Source: Schauerella fraxinea (GTDB taxonomy: Bacteria > Pseudomonadota > Gammaproteobacteria > Burkholderiales > Burkholderiaceae_B). From it: a DNA stretch of 64,000 bases. Shown here piece after piece: positions 1 through 7,662 of the stretch. The translations under genes were made by a program, and so were the position numbers. Under the pieces are notes generated by a model. That model saw nothing but the letters and a program-made list of their open reading frames with translations. It searched no databases and was not told where the DNA came from. Location of the stretch: assembly GCA_030849945.1 (NCBI GenBank), contig JAVDKK010000001.1:496001-560000 (forward strand), in the 5' to 3' direction. The first letter of the stretch is position 1; every line of letters starts with the position of its first letter.

Positions 1-1
1 G

Positions 2-496
2 CTGGCGTTGCTCGCGGTGCCGCTCATCGCCTGGATCCTCAATCGCACGCCGGTGGGCCTGGCACTGCGCATGGTGGGTGAAAACCCAGCCGCCGCGGAA
101 GGTCAGGGCTTGTCGGTCACGCGCCTGCGCATGGGCGCGATCGTCGCGGGTTCGAGCCTGATGGGCATTGCCGGCAGCTTTCTCACGCTGGCCGCGTTCA
201 ATGCGTTCTTCTTCAACATGGTCAATGGCCGCGGCTGGGTATGCGTGGCGCTGGTGGTATTTGCCTCGTGGCGGCCGGGCAAAGCGTTGCTCGGTGCCGT
301 GATTTTCGCGTTCTTCGATGCCTTGCAGTTGCGCGTGCAACAAGGCGCGGGCAGCCTGCCCGGCATTCCCGAGCTGCCTTATCAGGTGTACCTGATGCTG
401 CCGTACGTGCTGTCCATTCTGGCCCTGGTGGTAATGGCGCGCCGCGCCGCCTACCCGCAGGCGCTGATGAAACCCTATCGCAAAGGCGAGCGCTGA
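2..496 (+). CDS. ABC transporter permease, nucleoside/simple-sugar type (3' part)
   Basis: The window opens inside this gene; the frame is open from base 2 to the TGA at 494-496, so only the C-terminal ~164 residues are present and the true start lies upstream. The fragment is hydrophobic with several membrane segments. It carries the stretch RMVGENPAAAEGQGL, typical of the cytoplasmic loop of BPD_transp_2 permeases that serve BmpA/YufN-type nucleoside importers (YufQ-like). The next gene, 63 bp downstream on the same strand, is a CodA-family deaminase, so the likely cargo is a nucleobase, nucleoside or related N-heterocycle. Family assignment is fairly safe; substrate is inferred from context only. 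Confidence 0.8.
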   Translation: MALLAVPLIAWILNRTPVGLALRMVGENPAAAEGQGLSVTRLRMGAIVAGSSLMGIAGSFLTLAAFNAFFFNMVNGRGWVCVALVVFASWRPGKALLGAVIFAFFDALQLRVQQGAGSLPGIPELPYQVYLMLPYVLSILALVVMARRAAYPQALMKPYRKGER

Positions 497-559
497 CGCG
501 CCGTCCGGCCGGCTGCGCCCTTCACGCGCTGCCGGCTTCCCGTTCAAGGTAATGAAACG

Positions 560-1846
560 ATGTTCGATCTGCTTCTGAAACACTGCGTGCTGCAGGATGG
601 CCGCGCCGATATCGATGTCGCGGTGCGCGACGGCCGCATCGTGGCCATCGACCACAACATCGCCGCGCACGCCGGCGAGATCGTCGACGCCGGCGGCTGC
701 CTGTTGAGCGCGCCGTTCATCGACGCACATTTCCACATGGATTCGACGCTGTCCTACGGCCTGCCGCGCGTCAACCAGTCGGGCACCCTGCTCGAAGGCA
801 TTGCGTTGTGGGGAGAACTCAAGCCCCTGCTCACGCAAGAAGCCTTGGTCGAGCGGGCGCTGGCCTATTGCGACTGGGCGGTATCGCGCGGCCTGCTGGC
901 CGTGCGCTCGCATGTGGACGTCTGCGATCCGCGCCTGCTTGCTACCGAGGCGTTGCTGCACGTGCGCGAAAAAGTGAAGCCCTATCTCGATCTGCAATTG
1001 GTCGCGTTTCCGCAAGACGGTATCTTGCGCGCGCCCGGCGCCATGGCCAATCTGGTGCGCGCGCTGGACATGGGTGTGGACGTGGTGGGCGGCATTCCCC
1101 ATTTCGAACGCACAATGGCCGACGGCGCCGAATCGGTGCGCCTGCTGTGCGAACTGGCAGCGGAACGCGGCCTGCGTGTGGACATGCATTGCGATGAGTC
1201 CGACGATCCGATGTCGCGTCATATCGAAACGCTCGCGTATCACACGCAACGCCTGGGATTGCACGGCCGCGTCGTCGGCTCGCATCTGACATCCATGCAT
1301 TCGATGGACAACTACTACGTGTCCAAACTGATTCCGCTGATCCGCGAAGCGGGTGTGGCCGCCATCGCCAATCCGCTTATCAACATCACGCTGCAAGGCC
1401 GCCACGACACGTATCCCAAACGCCGCGGCATGACGCGCGTGCCCGAACTGCTGGCGGCCGGCGTGCCGGTGGCCTTCGGCCAGGACTGTGCCATGGATCC
1501 CTGGTACAGCCTGGGCTCGGGCGACATGCTCGAAGTGGCGCACATGGGCTTGCACGTCGGCCAGATGACCAGCCGCGACGCCATGCTCAGTTGCTTCGAA
1601 GCGGTCACCACGACGCCTGCCGCCATCATGGGGCTCACCGAAACGGGCCTGGAAGTGGGCCGTCGGGCCGACTTTGTGTTGCTGCACGCCCGCGATCCGA
1701 TCGAAGCCATTCGCCTGCGCGCCACGCGCCTGGGCGTATGGCGCGCAGGCCGACGCATCGCGTCCACGCCGGCGCCGGTCGCGAAATTGGACCTACCGGG
1801 ACGCCCGGCAAACGTCGATCTGTTGGCACCACAACGACCCGTCTAA
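560..1846 (+). CDS. CodA-family amidohydrolase (cytosine/isocytosine-type deaminase)
   Basis: A 428-residue amidohydrolase closely resembling E. coli cytosine deaminase along its whole length. Recognisable elements: metal ligands H57 and H59 (DAHFHMD), NQSGTLLEG, catalytic-region Q152 (AFPQDG), H210 and E213 (MHCDESDD), H242 (GSHLTSMHS), NPLINITLQGR.DTYPKRRG, and metal-binding D309 in FGQDCAMDPW. The residue after D309, equivalent to E. coli D314, is Cys310. In E. coli substitutions at D314 change substrate preference, so the substrate here may not be cytosine. It follows an ABC permease for a nucleobase-like solute, suggesting uptake plus hydrolytic deamination of an imported base. The start at 560 has AAGG about 12 bases upstream. 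Family secure, substrate open. Confidence 0.85.
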   Translation: MFDLLLKHCVLQDGRADIDVAVRDGRIVAIDHNIAAHAGEIVDAGGCLLSAPFIDAHFHMDSTLSYGLPRVNQSGTLLEGIALWGELKPLLTQEALVERALAYCDWAVSRGLLAVRSHVDVCDPRLLATEALLHVREKVKPYLDLQLVAFPQDGILRAPGAMANLVRALDMGVDVVGGIPHFERTMADGAESVRLLCELAAERGLRVDMHCDESDDPMSRHIETLAYHTQRLGLHGRVVGSHLTSMHSMDNYYVSKLIPLIREAGVAAIANPLINITLQGRHDTYPKRRGMTRVPELLAAGVPVAFGQDCAMDPWYSLGSGDMLEVAHMGLHVGQMTSRDAMLSCFEAVTTTPAAIMGLTETGLEVGRRADFVLLHARDPIEAIRLRATRLGVWRAGRRIASTPAPVAKLDLPGRPANVDLLAPQRPV

Positions 1847-1940
1847 ATGCTGCCCGTGCGGGGGATTAGAAGGACAATCCTAGCAAGGCGACTAAACCCG
1901 GTCGCTAGATTGAATCTTTCCGTTGAAAAAGGAGACGCTC

Positions 1941-2333
1941 ATGACAGCGATGATGGTGTTGGAAGCAAATAGCAAAGTTGTACGCAGTGAAGTCAAAACC
2001 GCGTTGGGCCTGGCTGGCGTGCAGCACGTTGCGGAAGATGATGAAGGCTTGTTCGGCGAGTTTGCTGCTTCCAAACTGTACGTTGCAGTCAATGATGTCA
2101 TCTGGCGACCCGAGCTTTCGATGATCGACAACCGGCCTGCTTGGCCGGTGGCCTTGCAGATGGTGTTCCACTTTGCGCCCGGTGAGCTCGAAGCCGGTTT
2201 GAAGGATATTCGCGCTTTCGTAGAAGCGCTGGCGCCGGCGACCAAGGGCGCGTTCGTCGTCCACTACGGCCGCGAACACATGTGCGCGCGGTACGGCGAC
2301 GAAACAGGGCTGAACTGGTACGGATTGGCGTAG
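1941..2333 (+). CDS. Conserved-looking hypothetical protein, 130 aa
   Basis: I do not recognise a family. The ATG at 1941 is chosen because AAAAAGGAG (1926-1934) sits 6 bases upstream; an in-frame TTG at 1923 lies upstream of that ribosome site and is unlikely. The product is soluble-looking, slightly acidic, with no signal peptide or membrane segment, and has alternating hydrophobic patches (KLYVAVNDVIW, WPVALQMVFHFAPGELEAGL, FVVHYGREHMCARYG) suggesting a small alpha/beta fold. It stands alone between the deaminase and the repair operon. Third-position composition is less GC-biased than its neighbours, as for a more recently acquired or weakly expressed gene (impression, not computed). Confidence 0.6.
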   Translation: MTAMMVLEANSKVVRSEVKTALGLAGVQHVAEDDEGLFGEFAASKLYVAVNDVIWRPELSMIDNRPAWPVALQMVFHFAPGELEAGLKDIRAFVEALAPATKGAFVVHYGREHMCARYGDETGLNWYGLA

Positions 2334-2580
2334 ACCGACAAGGCACCATGGCTCTTGCTTTGAGCGTGCGTTCGTAGACTGTTGCCACCTTGAAACCTTG
2401 GATCGCCGGAACAGAAGCGACGCTGCGGCACGCAGAGCACCCACCACAGCAGCCCGTCCACGCTCGGCATCGAAGGTTTTTGGGGCGCCCGACCAATCCG
2501 ACCCTGCAATCTCGGCCTTCTAGCGCGCTGTGCGGTAGCGCCATGGGTTGAGTTGAAGTGGCCTGCTTGCTTTTTCGATT

Positions 2581-2600
2581 TACTGTATATTTGTACAGTG
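2581..2600 (+). promoter_or_regulatory. LexA (SOS) box
   Basis: TACTGTATATTTGTACAGTG contains CTGT-N8-ACAG (2583-2598) with an AT-rich core, matching the proteobacterial LexA consensus nearly perfectly. It overlaps the GTG start codon (2598-2600) of the radical SAM repair gene, so bound LexA would block initiation of the radical SAM/UdgX operon. The placement implies a transcript with almost no leader, or a start site inside the box. Confidence 0.8.
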
Positions 2601-4208
2601 ACTTTAAATCGAAAGTTAGCCATTCTTGCCGACGCCGCCAAATACGATGCGTCGTGCGCCTCCAGCGGGACGTCCAAGCGGGATTCAGTGGGCGGCCGGG
2701 GGATCGGCTCGACTGAAGGAATGGGCATCTGCCACAGTTATGCGCCCGATGGCCGATGCATTTCGCTGCTCAAGATCCTGCTCACCAACTATTGCCTGTA
2801 CGACTGCCAATACTGCGTGAACCGCGTGAGCAGCAACGTGCCGCGCGCACGCTTCACGGCCGAAGAGGTCGTGCAGCTCACGCTGGATTTTTACCGGCGC
2901 AACTGCATCGAAGGGCTGTTTCTCAGCTCCGGCATCATCCGCGATTCCGACTACACCATGGAGCAGGTGGTGGAAGTGGCGCGCAGCCTGCGTGAGGATC
3001 ACGATTTTCGCGGCTACATCCACCTCAAAACCATTCCTGATGCCAGCGACGATCTGCTGGCGCGCGCCGGCAAGTATGCGGATCGGTTAAGCATCAACGT
3101 AGAGCTGCCCACCACGCAAAGCCTGCATGCATTGGCCCCCGAAAAGGACAGTGCCGGGATCCGGCGCAGCATGGCGCGGTTGCGCGTTCATATCGACAAT
3201 GCTCGCGATGATGCCCGCAGCGCGGCCCAACCGGCCACCGCATCCACATCGCGTCCGCAAACGCCGCCCCGGCGCGCCGCCGCGCCGCGCTTCGCACCAG
3301 GCGGCCAAAGCACGCAGATGATCGTGGGTGCCGACGCTACCGACGATCGCACGATCCTGACGGCCAGCGCCACGCTGTACGGGTCGTATCGCTTGCGGCG
3401 GGTGTACTACTCGGCCTTCAGCCCGATTCCGGATGCCGCGCGCGCTTTGCCGTTAGCGGCTCCCCCGATGATGCGCGAGCATCGTCTCTATCAAGCCGAT
3501 TGGTTGATGCGGTTCTACGGTTTCGAGCATCACGAAATCGTGTCGGCCGGCGACGGGATGCTCGATCTGGATATCGATCCCAAGCTGGCGTGGGCGTTGG
3601 CCCATCGCGAAAAATTTCCGGTCGACCTCAACCGTGCGCCGAAGGAATTGCTGTTGCGCGTGCCGGGCCTCGGGGTCAAAACGATCGAACGGCTGCTGCA
3701 AACCCGACGGGTGCGACGCTTGCGCCTGGATGATTTGTCCCGGCTTCACGTGTCGTTGAAAAAGATCATGCCCTTCATCTGCGTGCTCGATCACCATCCC
3801 GGCCGCACCCTCGACGCGGCCGATCTGGCGCAACGCCTGCGGCCGCCACCGGCACAGGGCGGGCTGTTCGACGCACAAAGCGCTGATGGGGCACCCCCCT
3901 CCGGCTTAGCGGGCGCATCGCCTCATTCCGGCTCAGAATCTGCGTCGACGACCAGTACTTGGGCAGCCCTGCCTGAGGCGAGGAGCGTGCCTTTTGCAGC
4001 GGCCGATCGGGTGCCAGGTCCGCCGGCACCGTCTCAATCGGCGCAGGCGCGATCGGCACCGGCGCAGTCGGCGCCGTCTCAATCGGCTCCCTCTCAATCG
4101 TCATCATCTCAATCGCGACCGGCCCAGCGTGCCCCGGTCGCGCCGGCGCCTGCGCAGCGCGGCCTGTTCGACGACGCGCCCCCGCGCCGCGAGACTGTTG
4201 CCGCCTGA
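2598..4208 (+). CDS. Putative DNA modification/repair radical SAM protein (UdgX-linked family, TIGR03916-like)
   Basis: 536 residues from a GTG start. The start is chosen because the family's conserved beginning (KLAILADAAKYDASCASSGT) follows directly, and the longer frame from 2553 has only a TTG. The radical SAM cluster cysteines are C66, C70 and C73 (CLYDCQYC). After the SAM domain a helix-hairpin-helix element (VPGLGVKTIERLL, about residues 355-367) suggests DNA binding. A tail of roughly 100 residues is rich in Ala, Pro, Ser and Gln, and contains two copies of Q-x-G-L-F-D (Q420-D425 and Q520-D525) resembling sliding-clamp-binding peptides. No ribosome site is visible before the GTG. The UdgX-type gene starts 10 bases after its stop, the usual partnership for this family. 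The enzymatic reaction is not established. The LexA box at its start implies DNA-damage induction. Confidence 0.85.
   Translation: MTLNRKLAILADAAKYDASCASSGTSKRDSVGGRGIGSTEGMGICHSYAPDGRCISLLKILLTNYCLYDCQYCVNRVSSNVPRARFTAEEVVQLTLDFYRRNCIEGLFLSSGIIRDSDYTMEQVVEVARSLREDHDFRGYIHLKTIPDASDDLLARAGKYADRLSINVELPTTQSLHALAPEKDSAGIRRSMARLRVHIDNARDDARSAAQPATASTSRPQTPPRRAAAPRFAPGGQSTQMIVGADATDDRTILTASATLYGSYRLRRVYYSAFSPIPDAARALPLAAPPMMREHRLYQADWLMRFYGFEHHEIVSAGDGMLDLDIDPKLAWALAHREKFPVDLNRAPKELLLRVPGLGVKTIERLLQTRRVRRLRLDDLSRLHVSLKKIMPFICVLDHHPGRTLDAADLAQRLRPPPAQGGLFDAQSADGAPPSGLAGASPHSGSESASTTSTWAALPEARSVPFAAADRVPGPPAPSQSAQARSAPAQSAPSQSAPSQSSSSQSRPAQRAPVAPAPAQRGLFDDAPPRRETVAA
4032..4115 (+). repeat. 15-bp degenerate tandem repeat encoding Ser-Gln-Ser/Ala-Pro units
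   Basis: Units with the core TCTCAATCG recur at 4032, 4077, 4092 and 4107, with diverged copies at 4047 and 4062, keeping a 15-base period (five codons). They encode the SQSAP-like low-complexity tail of the radical SAM protein between its two Q-x-G-L-F motifs. Copy number may vary between strains. Confidence 0.75.
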
Positions 4209-4218
4209 CGCGTGATTA

Positions 4219-5748
4219 ATGATGTCCCAAGCACCGTTACCCGACCTGCCCCCTTCGCCATCGATGCGCACGGCCGTGCTCGAAAGTGCTACCGATCTGG
4301 CCGGCTTTCGTACGCAAGCCCGCGCCCTGCTCATCGCCGAAGTGCCGCCGCAGCAAGTGACCTGGATGCTGGCCGAGGGACGTACGGGCGACTTGTTTGC
4401 CTCCGGCCCCGATACGCTGCCAGTTGTGTCGCCCGATAGCCCGGTGCCGGCCAATGCGCCGCGCGTGCCGGCCTTCTTTCTGCAATGGTGCGAGACCGTG
4501 ATCCTGCATCGCGAGCCGCATCGTTTTGCGCTGCTCTACCGCATGCTGTGGCGGCTGGTGCACCAGCCGTCGCTGCGCGACGATACGCTCGATCCCGACC
4601 GGCTGCGCCTTGAAGACATGGCCCGCGAAGTGCGCCGCGACCTGCACAAGATGAAAGCCTTCGTGCGCTTTCGGCCGATTGCCGATCCGGATGGCGGCGA
4701 GCCGGTACACGTGGCGTGGTTCGAACCCATGCACCATATCGTCGACGCAGTGACCCCATTTTTTCAGAAGCGTTTCACCAGCATGCGGTGGGCCATCATG
4801 ACGCCCGAGCGATGTGTGCAGTGGGACATGCACACGCTGTCGTTCACCGGTGGTGCCCGGCGCGATCAGGCGCCGGAAGCCGACGCCGGCGAGCAGTTAT
4901 GGCTCACCTACTACAAGCACATCTTCAATCCCGCGCGCTTGAAGGTGAAGATGATGGAAAAGGAAATGCCGCGCCGATATTGGGCCAACTTGCCCGAAGC
5001 GGTGCTCATCGCACCGCTCACCGCCGAGGCTGCCTATCGCACGCAGGACATGATCGACCGCGAGGCCACCGTGCCTGCCAAACGCCGGCCACGCAACGGT
5101 CCGGCAGTGGCCGACGCGACGCCGATGCATACCCAGCCGCTCGGCGACGACGTGGTGATCGAATCGTTGGACGCCTTGCGCCATGTCGCCTCGCGTTGCC
5201 GGGCCTGTCCCATCGGCGAGCATGCGACCCAGGCCGTCTGCGGCGAGGGGCCGGATCAGGCCCGCCTGATGATCGTGGGCGAACAACCGGGGGATCAGGA
5301 GGATCTGCAGGGTCGCCCGTTCGTGGGACCCGCCGGCAAGCTCTTCGACCGCGCCCTGGCTGAACTGGGCTGGGACCGCAGCGTGATGTACGTCACCAAC
5401 GCGGTCAAGCACTTCAAATTCGAGCCGCGCGGCAAGCGGCGCATTCACAAGACCCCCACTCAGCACGAAGCCGCTGTGTGTGCCGATAACTGGCTCGAGC
5501 GCGAGATTGCCTTGGTCAAACCTGCCGCCATCATCGCCTTGGGTGCCACAGCCGCCCGCGCCGTCGTGGGCCACGCCGTGGCGGTAACGCGCGAGCGCGG
5601 CACGTGGATGACGCGACCCGATGGCGTGCCGGTGTTGATCACCTTTCATCCGTCCGCATTACTGCGCGCGCCGGAAGAATCCAAGCCCGAGGCCTATGCT
5701 GCCTGGGTGCAGGATATTGCGCTCGCAAGCGAATACGCAACAACGTAA
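4219..5748 (+). CDS. udgX: DUF4130 + UdgX-family uracil-DNA-binding fusion protein
   Basis: 509 residues. The N-terminal ~270 residues resemble the DUF4130 'probable DNA metabolism' domain (TIGR03915-like). The C-terminal ~200 are a family-4-like uracil-DNA glycosylase domain of the UdgX type: Fe-S cysteines C327, C330, C341 and C421, motif A GEQPGDQE (about 354-361), the UdgX-specific loop KRRIHK with H410, and motif B HPSALLR (H477 on). In mycobacterial UdgX the equivalent loop histidine forms a covalent bond to the uracil-site sugar, giving a suicide DNA-protein adduct rather than a released base. It is downstream of the radical SAM gene and shares its LexA-controlled promoter. Tandem ATGs at 4219 and 4222 make the start uncertain by one codon. 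Confidence 0.9.
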   Translation: MMSQAPLPDLPPSPSMRTAVLESATDLAGFRTQARALLIAEVPPQQVTWMLAEGRTGDLFASGPDTLPVVSPDSPVPANAPRVPAFFLQWCETVILHREPHRFALLYRMLWRLVHQPSLRDDTLDPDRLRLEDMAREVRRDLHKMKAFVRFRPIADPDGGEPVHVAWFEPMHHIVDAVTPFFQKRFTSMRWAIMTPERCVQWDMHTLSFTGGARRDQAPEADAGEQLWLTYYKHIFNPARLKVKMMEKEMPRRYWANLPEAVLIAPLTAEAAYRTQDMIDREATVPAKRRPRNGPAVADATPMHTQPLGDDVVIESLDALRHVASRCRACPIGEHATQAVCGEGPDQARLMIVGEQPGDQEDLQGRPFVGPAGKLFDRALAELGWDRSVMYVTNAVKHFKFEPRGKRRIHKTPTQHEAAVCADNWLEREIALVKPAAIIALGATAARAVVGHAVAVTRERGTWMTRPDGVPVLITFHPSALLRAPEESKPEAYAAWVQDIALASEYATT

Positions 5749-5837
5749 CCGGGCGCATCAAGCCTCTCGTTCCGGCTCGCCGATTGCTATGCTGTCGTTC
5801 TCTTGCAATCTGCACCCCGCATTCGATAGGCATCTCA

Positions 5838-6233
5838 ATGAGTCAAATCACCCCCACCAAAACGATTACCGTCCTGGCTGTCGAGGATGAAGATGCGGTT
5901 CGCGAGCTGCTGGCTGAGTTCCTTCAGGAACTGGGCCATGCGTCGATTCAGGCCGCCAGTGGCGAAGAAGCGATCACCCACTTGGGCGACAAAGCCGGTG
6001 TCGATCTGTTGGTCACCGATGTCCGCATGCCGGGCATGAGCGGCCTGGACATTGCCTGGCTGGCACGCAAGAAGCGTCCGGACCTGCCGATCGTATTTGT
6101 GACGGGCTACGCCCCGGAACTCAACGATACGGGCCTGGCGCAAGAGCCCTTCACCGCCGTGCTGACCAAGCCGTTTACGCTCGATCGCCTGCGCGGTGCA
6201 GTAGAAAAGGCGTTGGGCCGCAACCAGGCCTGA
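5838..6233 (+). CDS. Single-domain response regulator (CheY-like receiver)
   Basis: 131 residues, a lone receiver domain without output domain. It shows the acidic pocket (E16, D17 in VEDEDA), the phosphorylatable D61 in LLVTDVRMPG, the switch T89 (VTGYA) and K111 (TKPF). The ATG at 5838 is preferred; the frame is open upstream but that part overlaps the UdgX gene and lacks homology. No histidine kinase is encoded nearby, so its partner is elsewhere. It is convergent with the NadM/Nudix gene, 56 bases apart. Confidence 0.85.
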   Translation: MSQITPTKTITVLAVEDEDAVRELLAEFLQELGHASIQAASGEEAITHLGDKAGVDLLVTDVRMPGMSGLDIAWLARKKRPDLPIVFVTGYAPELNDTGLAQEPFTAVLTKPFTLDRLRGAVEKALGRNQA

Positions 6234-6289
6234 GCGATTGCGTACAGCGGTCAATTCCCCGCCAGGATCGCCCCGCCAAGATTGCCGCG

Positions 6290-7483
6290 CTAACCAAATA
6301 CCGCCAGCGGCGCCCACACCGGCGCCGGGCGCGGCAACGCCAGGAAGTGCTCCAGGATCAGATAATGATCGTCGAGAAACCGATCGGCGTGGCCCGCGAG
6401 GTCTGCGATCGGCGTCCAATGCGCGGCGAGTGCATCGTCGGCCCCCTCCACTTGCGGCAGGGGCCCATCGCCTAGATCGAAGTAGTGCGCGTGCGTGACG
6501 GTGCGCCCCCGCTGGCTGCGATCCGGCCGATCAAATACCGCCACGCCACGATAGATCGCGTCGACCGCATCCATGTCGAGCGTCAAGCCGGTTTCTTCGC
6601 AAAGCTCGCGCACGGCAGCTTCAAACACCGTTTCCGAAGGCTCCAGAAACCCGCCCGGTACGGCATAAAGCCCCTTGCCTGGGTGCTGGCCGCGCTCGAC
6701 GAGCAACACGCGACCCGCGCAATGCACGACCGTATCCACGGTAACGAAGATCGGCGGGTAAGGCGCGACCGACCACGCTTCGCGATACCCGCGCAATACG
6801 CGCCATTCTTCGGCGATCGCGGCGAAAGCCGGCGTCTGCATCCAGTGCGTCAGTTGCACGTGCAACGGCGCGGGCACCGCGGCCGCGACGGCATCGGGCA
6901 AGGTTGCCGGTGCAGTGCCCTCTTGAGGATCTGCGTCGAAGAGCAGATCGCGTAAGGCTGCCTCGGTCAGAGGCTCAGCAGCCGCCTGGGTTGACGCTTC
7001 ACTGGCCACATCGATCGCGACGCCAGTAGCGTTCGATGCACCCTCGGTTGCAACGGAATCCGTCGCGACCGGCACCAGATCGGCATGCAACGCCACTGCC
7101 AGCTTGCCGATATCGTGCAGCGTCGCGATTTCGGAAGCGGTGGTGAGCACCGGGCGACTATCGTCATGCCAGAGGTCAAGGTCTGCCAACGTGCGTTGCA
7201 ACGCCGCGCGCCACAAGCTGTCGGTGTCTTCATCGCGTAGCGGCAACACGCTCAAGGCAGCCTGCTCTTCCGTTGTGAGCCCTTGTGCCAGCAGGGCCGC
7301 TACCGTGGGCCAATCGAATGGCTGGCGCGGCGAGGGGGCCTGATGGCTGCCGGCCAGCACCACGATGCCACCCGCGCCCCGCGCTGCCATGCGTCGCAGG
7401 GCGGCAAAGTCTGCCTGGGTGGGCGGCTGAAAGCGGCCGATATAAATAGCAGGAGTATGTACCGCGATGGCAGGCGTGTTCAC
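6290..7483 (-). CDS. NadM-like/Nudix two-domain protein with degenerate nucleotidyltransferase motif
   Basis: The C-terminal half has a complete Nudix box (GGFLEPSETVFEAAVRELCEE), in the arrangement of bifunctional NMN adenylyltransferase/ADP-ribose pyrophosphatases. The N-terminal half keeps the Rossmann start (IYIGRFQPP), but the (H/T)xGH nucleotide-binding motif reads TQAD and the later SxTxxR motif reads TEAALR, so adenylyltransferase activity is doubtful. An Ala/Thr-rich spacer separates the halves. The frame is open to an ATG at 7642, but that segment contains the intrinsic terminator of the liv operon (7579-7614), lacks a ribosome site and has atypical codon thirds. The GTG at 7481-7483, 11 codons before the Rossmann strand, is my tentative start. 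The Nudix activity should cleave ADP-ribose-like pyrophosphates. Confidence 0.8.
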   Translation of the reverse strand: MNTPAIAVHTPAIYIGRFQPPTQADFAALRRMAARGAGGIVVLAGSHQAPSPRQPFDWPTVAALLAQGLTTEEQAALSVLPLRDEDTDSLWRAALQRTLADLDLWHDDSRPVLTTASEIATLHDIGKLAVALHADLVPVATDSVATEGASNATGVAIDVASEASTQAAAEPLTEAALRDLLFDADPQEGTAPATLPDAVAAAVPAPLHVQLTHWMQTPAFAAIAEEWRVLRGYREAWSVAPYPPIFVTVDTVVHCAGRVLLVERGQHPGKGLYAVPGGFLEPSETVFEAAVRELCEETGLTLDMDAVDAIYRGVAVFDRPDRSQRGRTVTHAHYFDLGDGPLPQVEGADDALAAHWTPIADLAGHADRFLDDHYLILEHFLALPRPAPVWAPLAVFG

Positions 7484-7578
7484 TACAGCGTTCTCGGAAG
7501 TTTGGGTAAGTACGTCTGCGGCCTCGCTGGCCGGGGCACCGCCAGAGACGTGACCTGCGGCGCTTGCCGCCGGCCATG

Positions 7579-7614
7579 AAAAATCGCCTGCGGGCGATGG
7601 CACCGCAGGCGATT
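7579..7614 (-). terminator. Intrinsic terminator of the liv operon
   Basis: Perfect 12-bp arms AATCGCCTGCGG (7582-7593) and CCGCAGGCGATT (7603-7614) around a 9-base loop. On the minus strand the hairpin runs into five T residues (plus-strand A run 7579-7583). It lies 49 bases after the livF stop codon and inside the open frame upstream of the Nudix gene. Confidence 0.85.
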
Positions 7615-7662
7615 CGGGAAGATCAGCAGAATGAGGCGTCATGGCGCCAAGGATACCCGGGA

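Noticed and set aside
2334..2597. Possible transposase remnant before the radical SAM gene
   Set aside because: Several short minus-strand frames exist, but none has recognisable transposase motifs and no inverted repeats flank the stretch.
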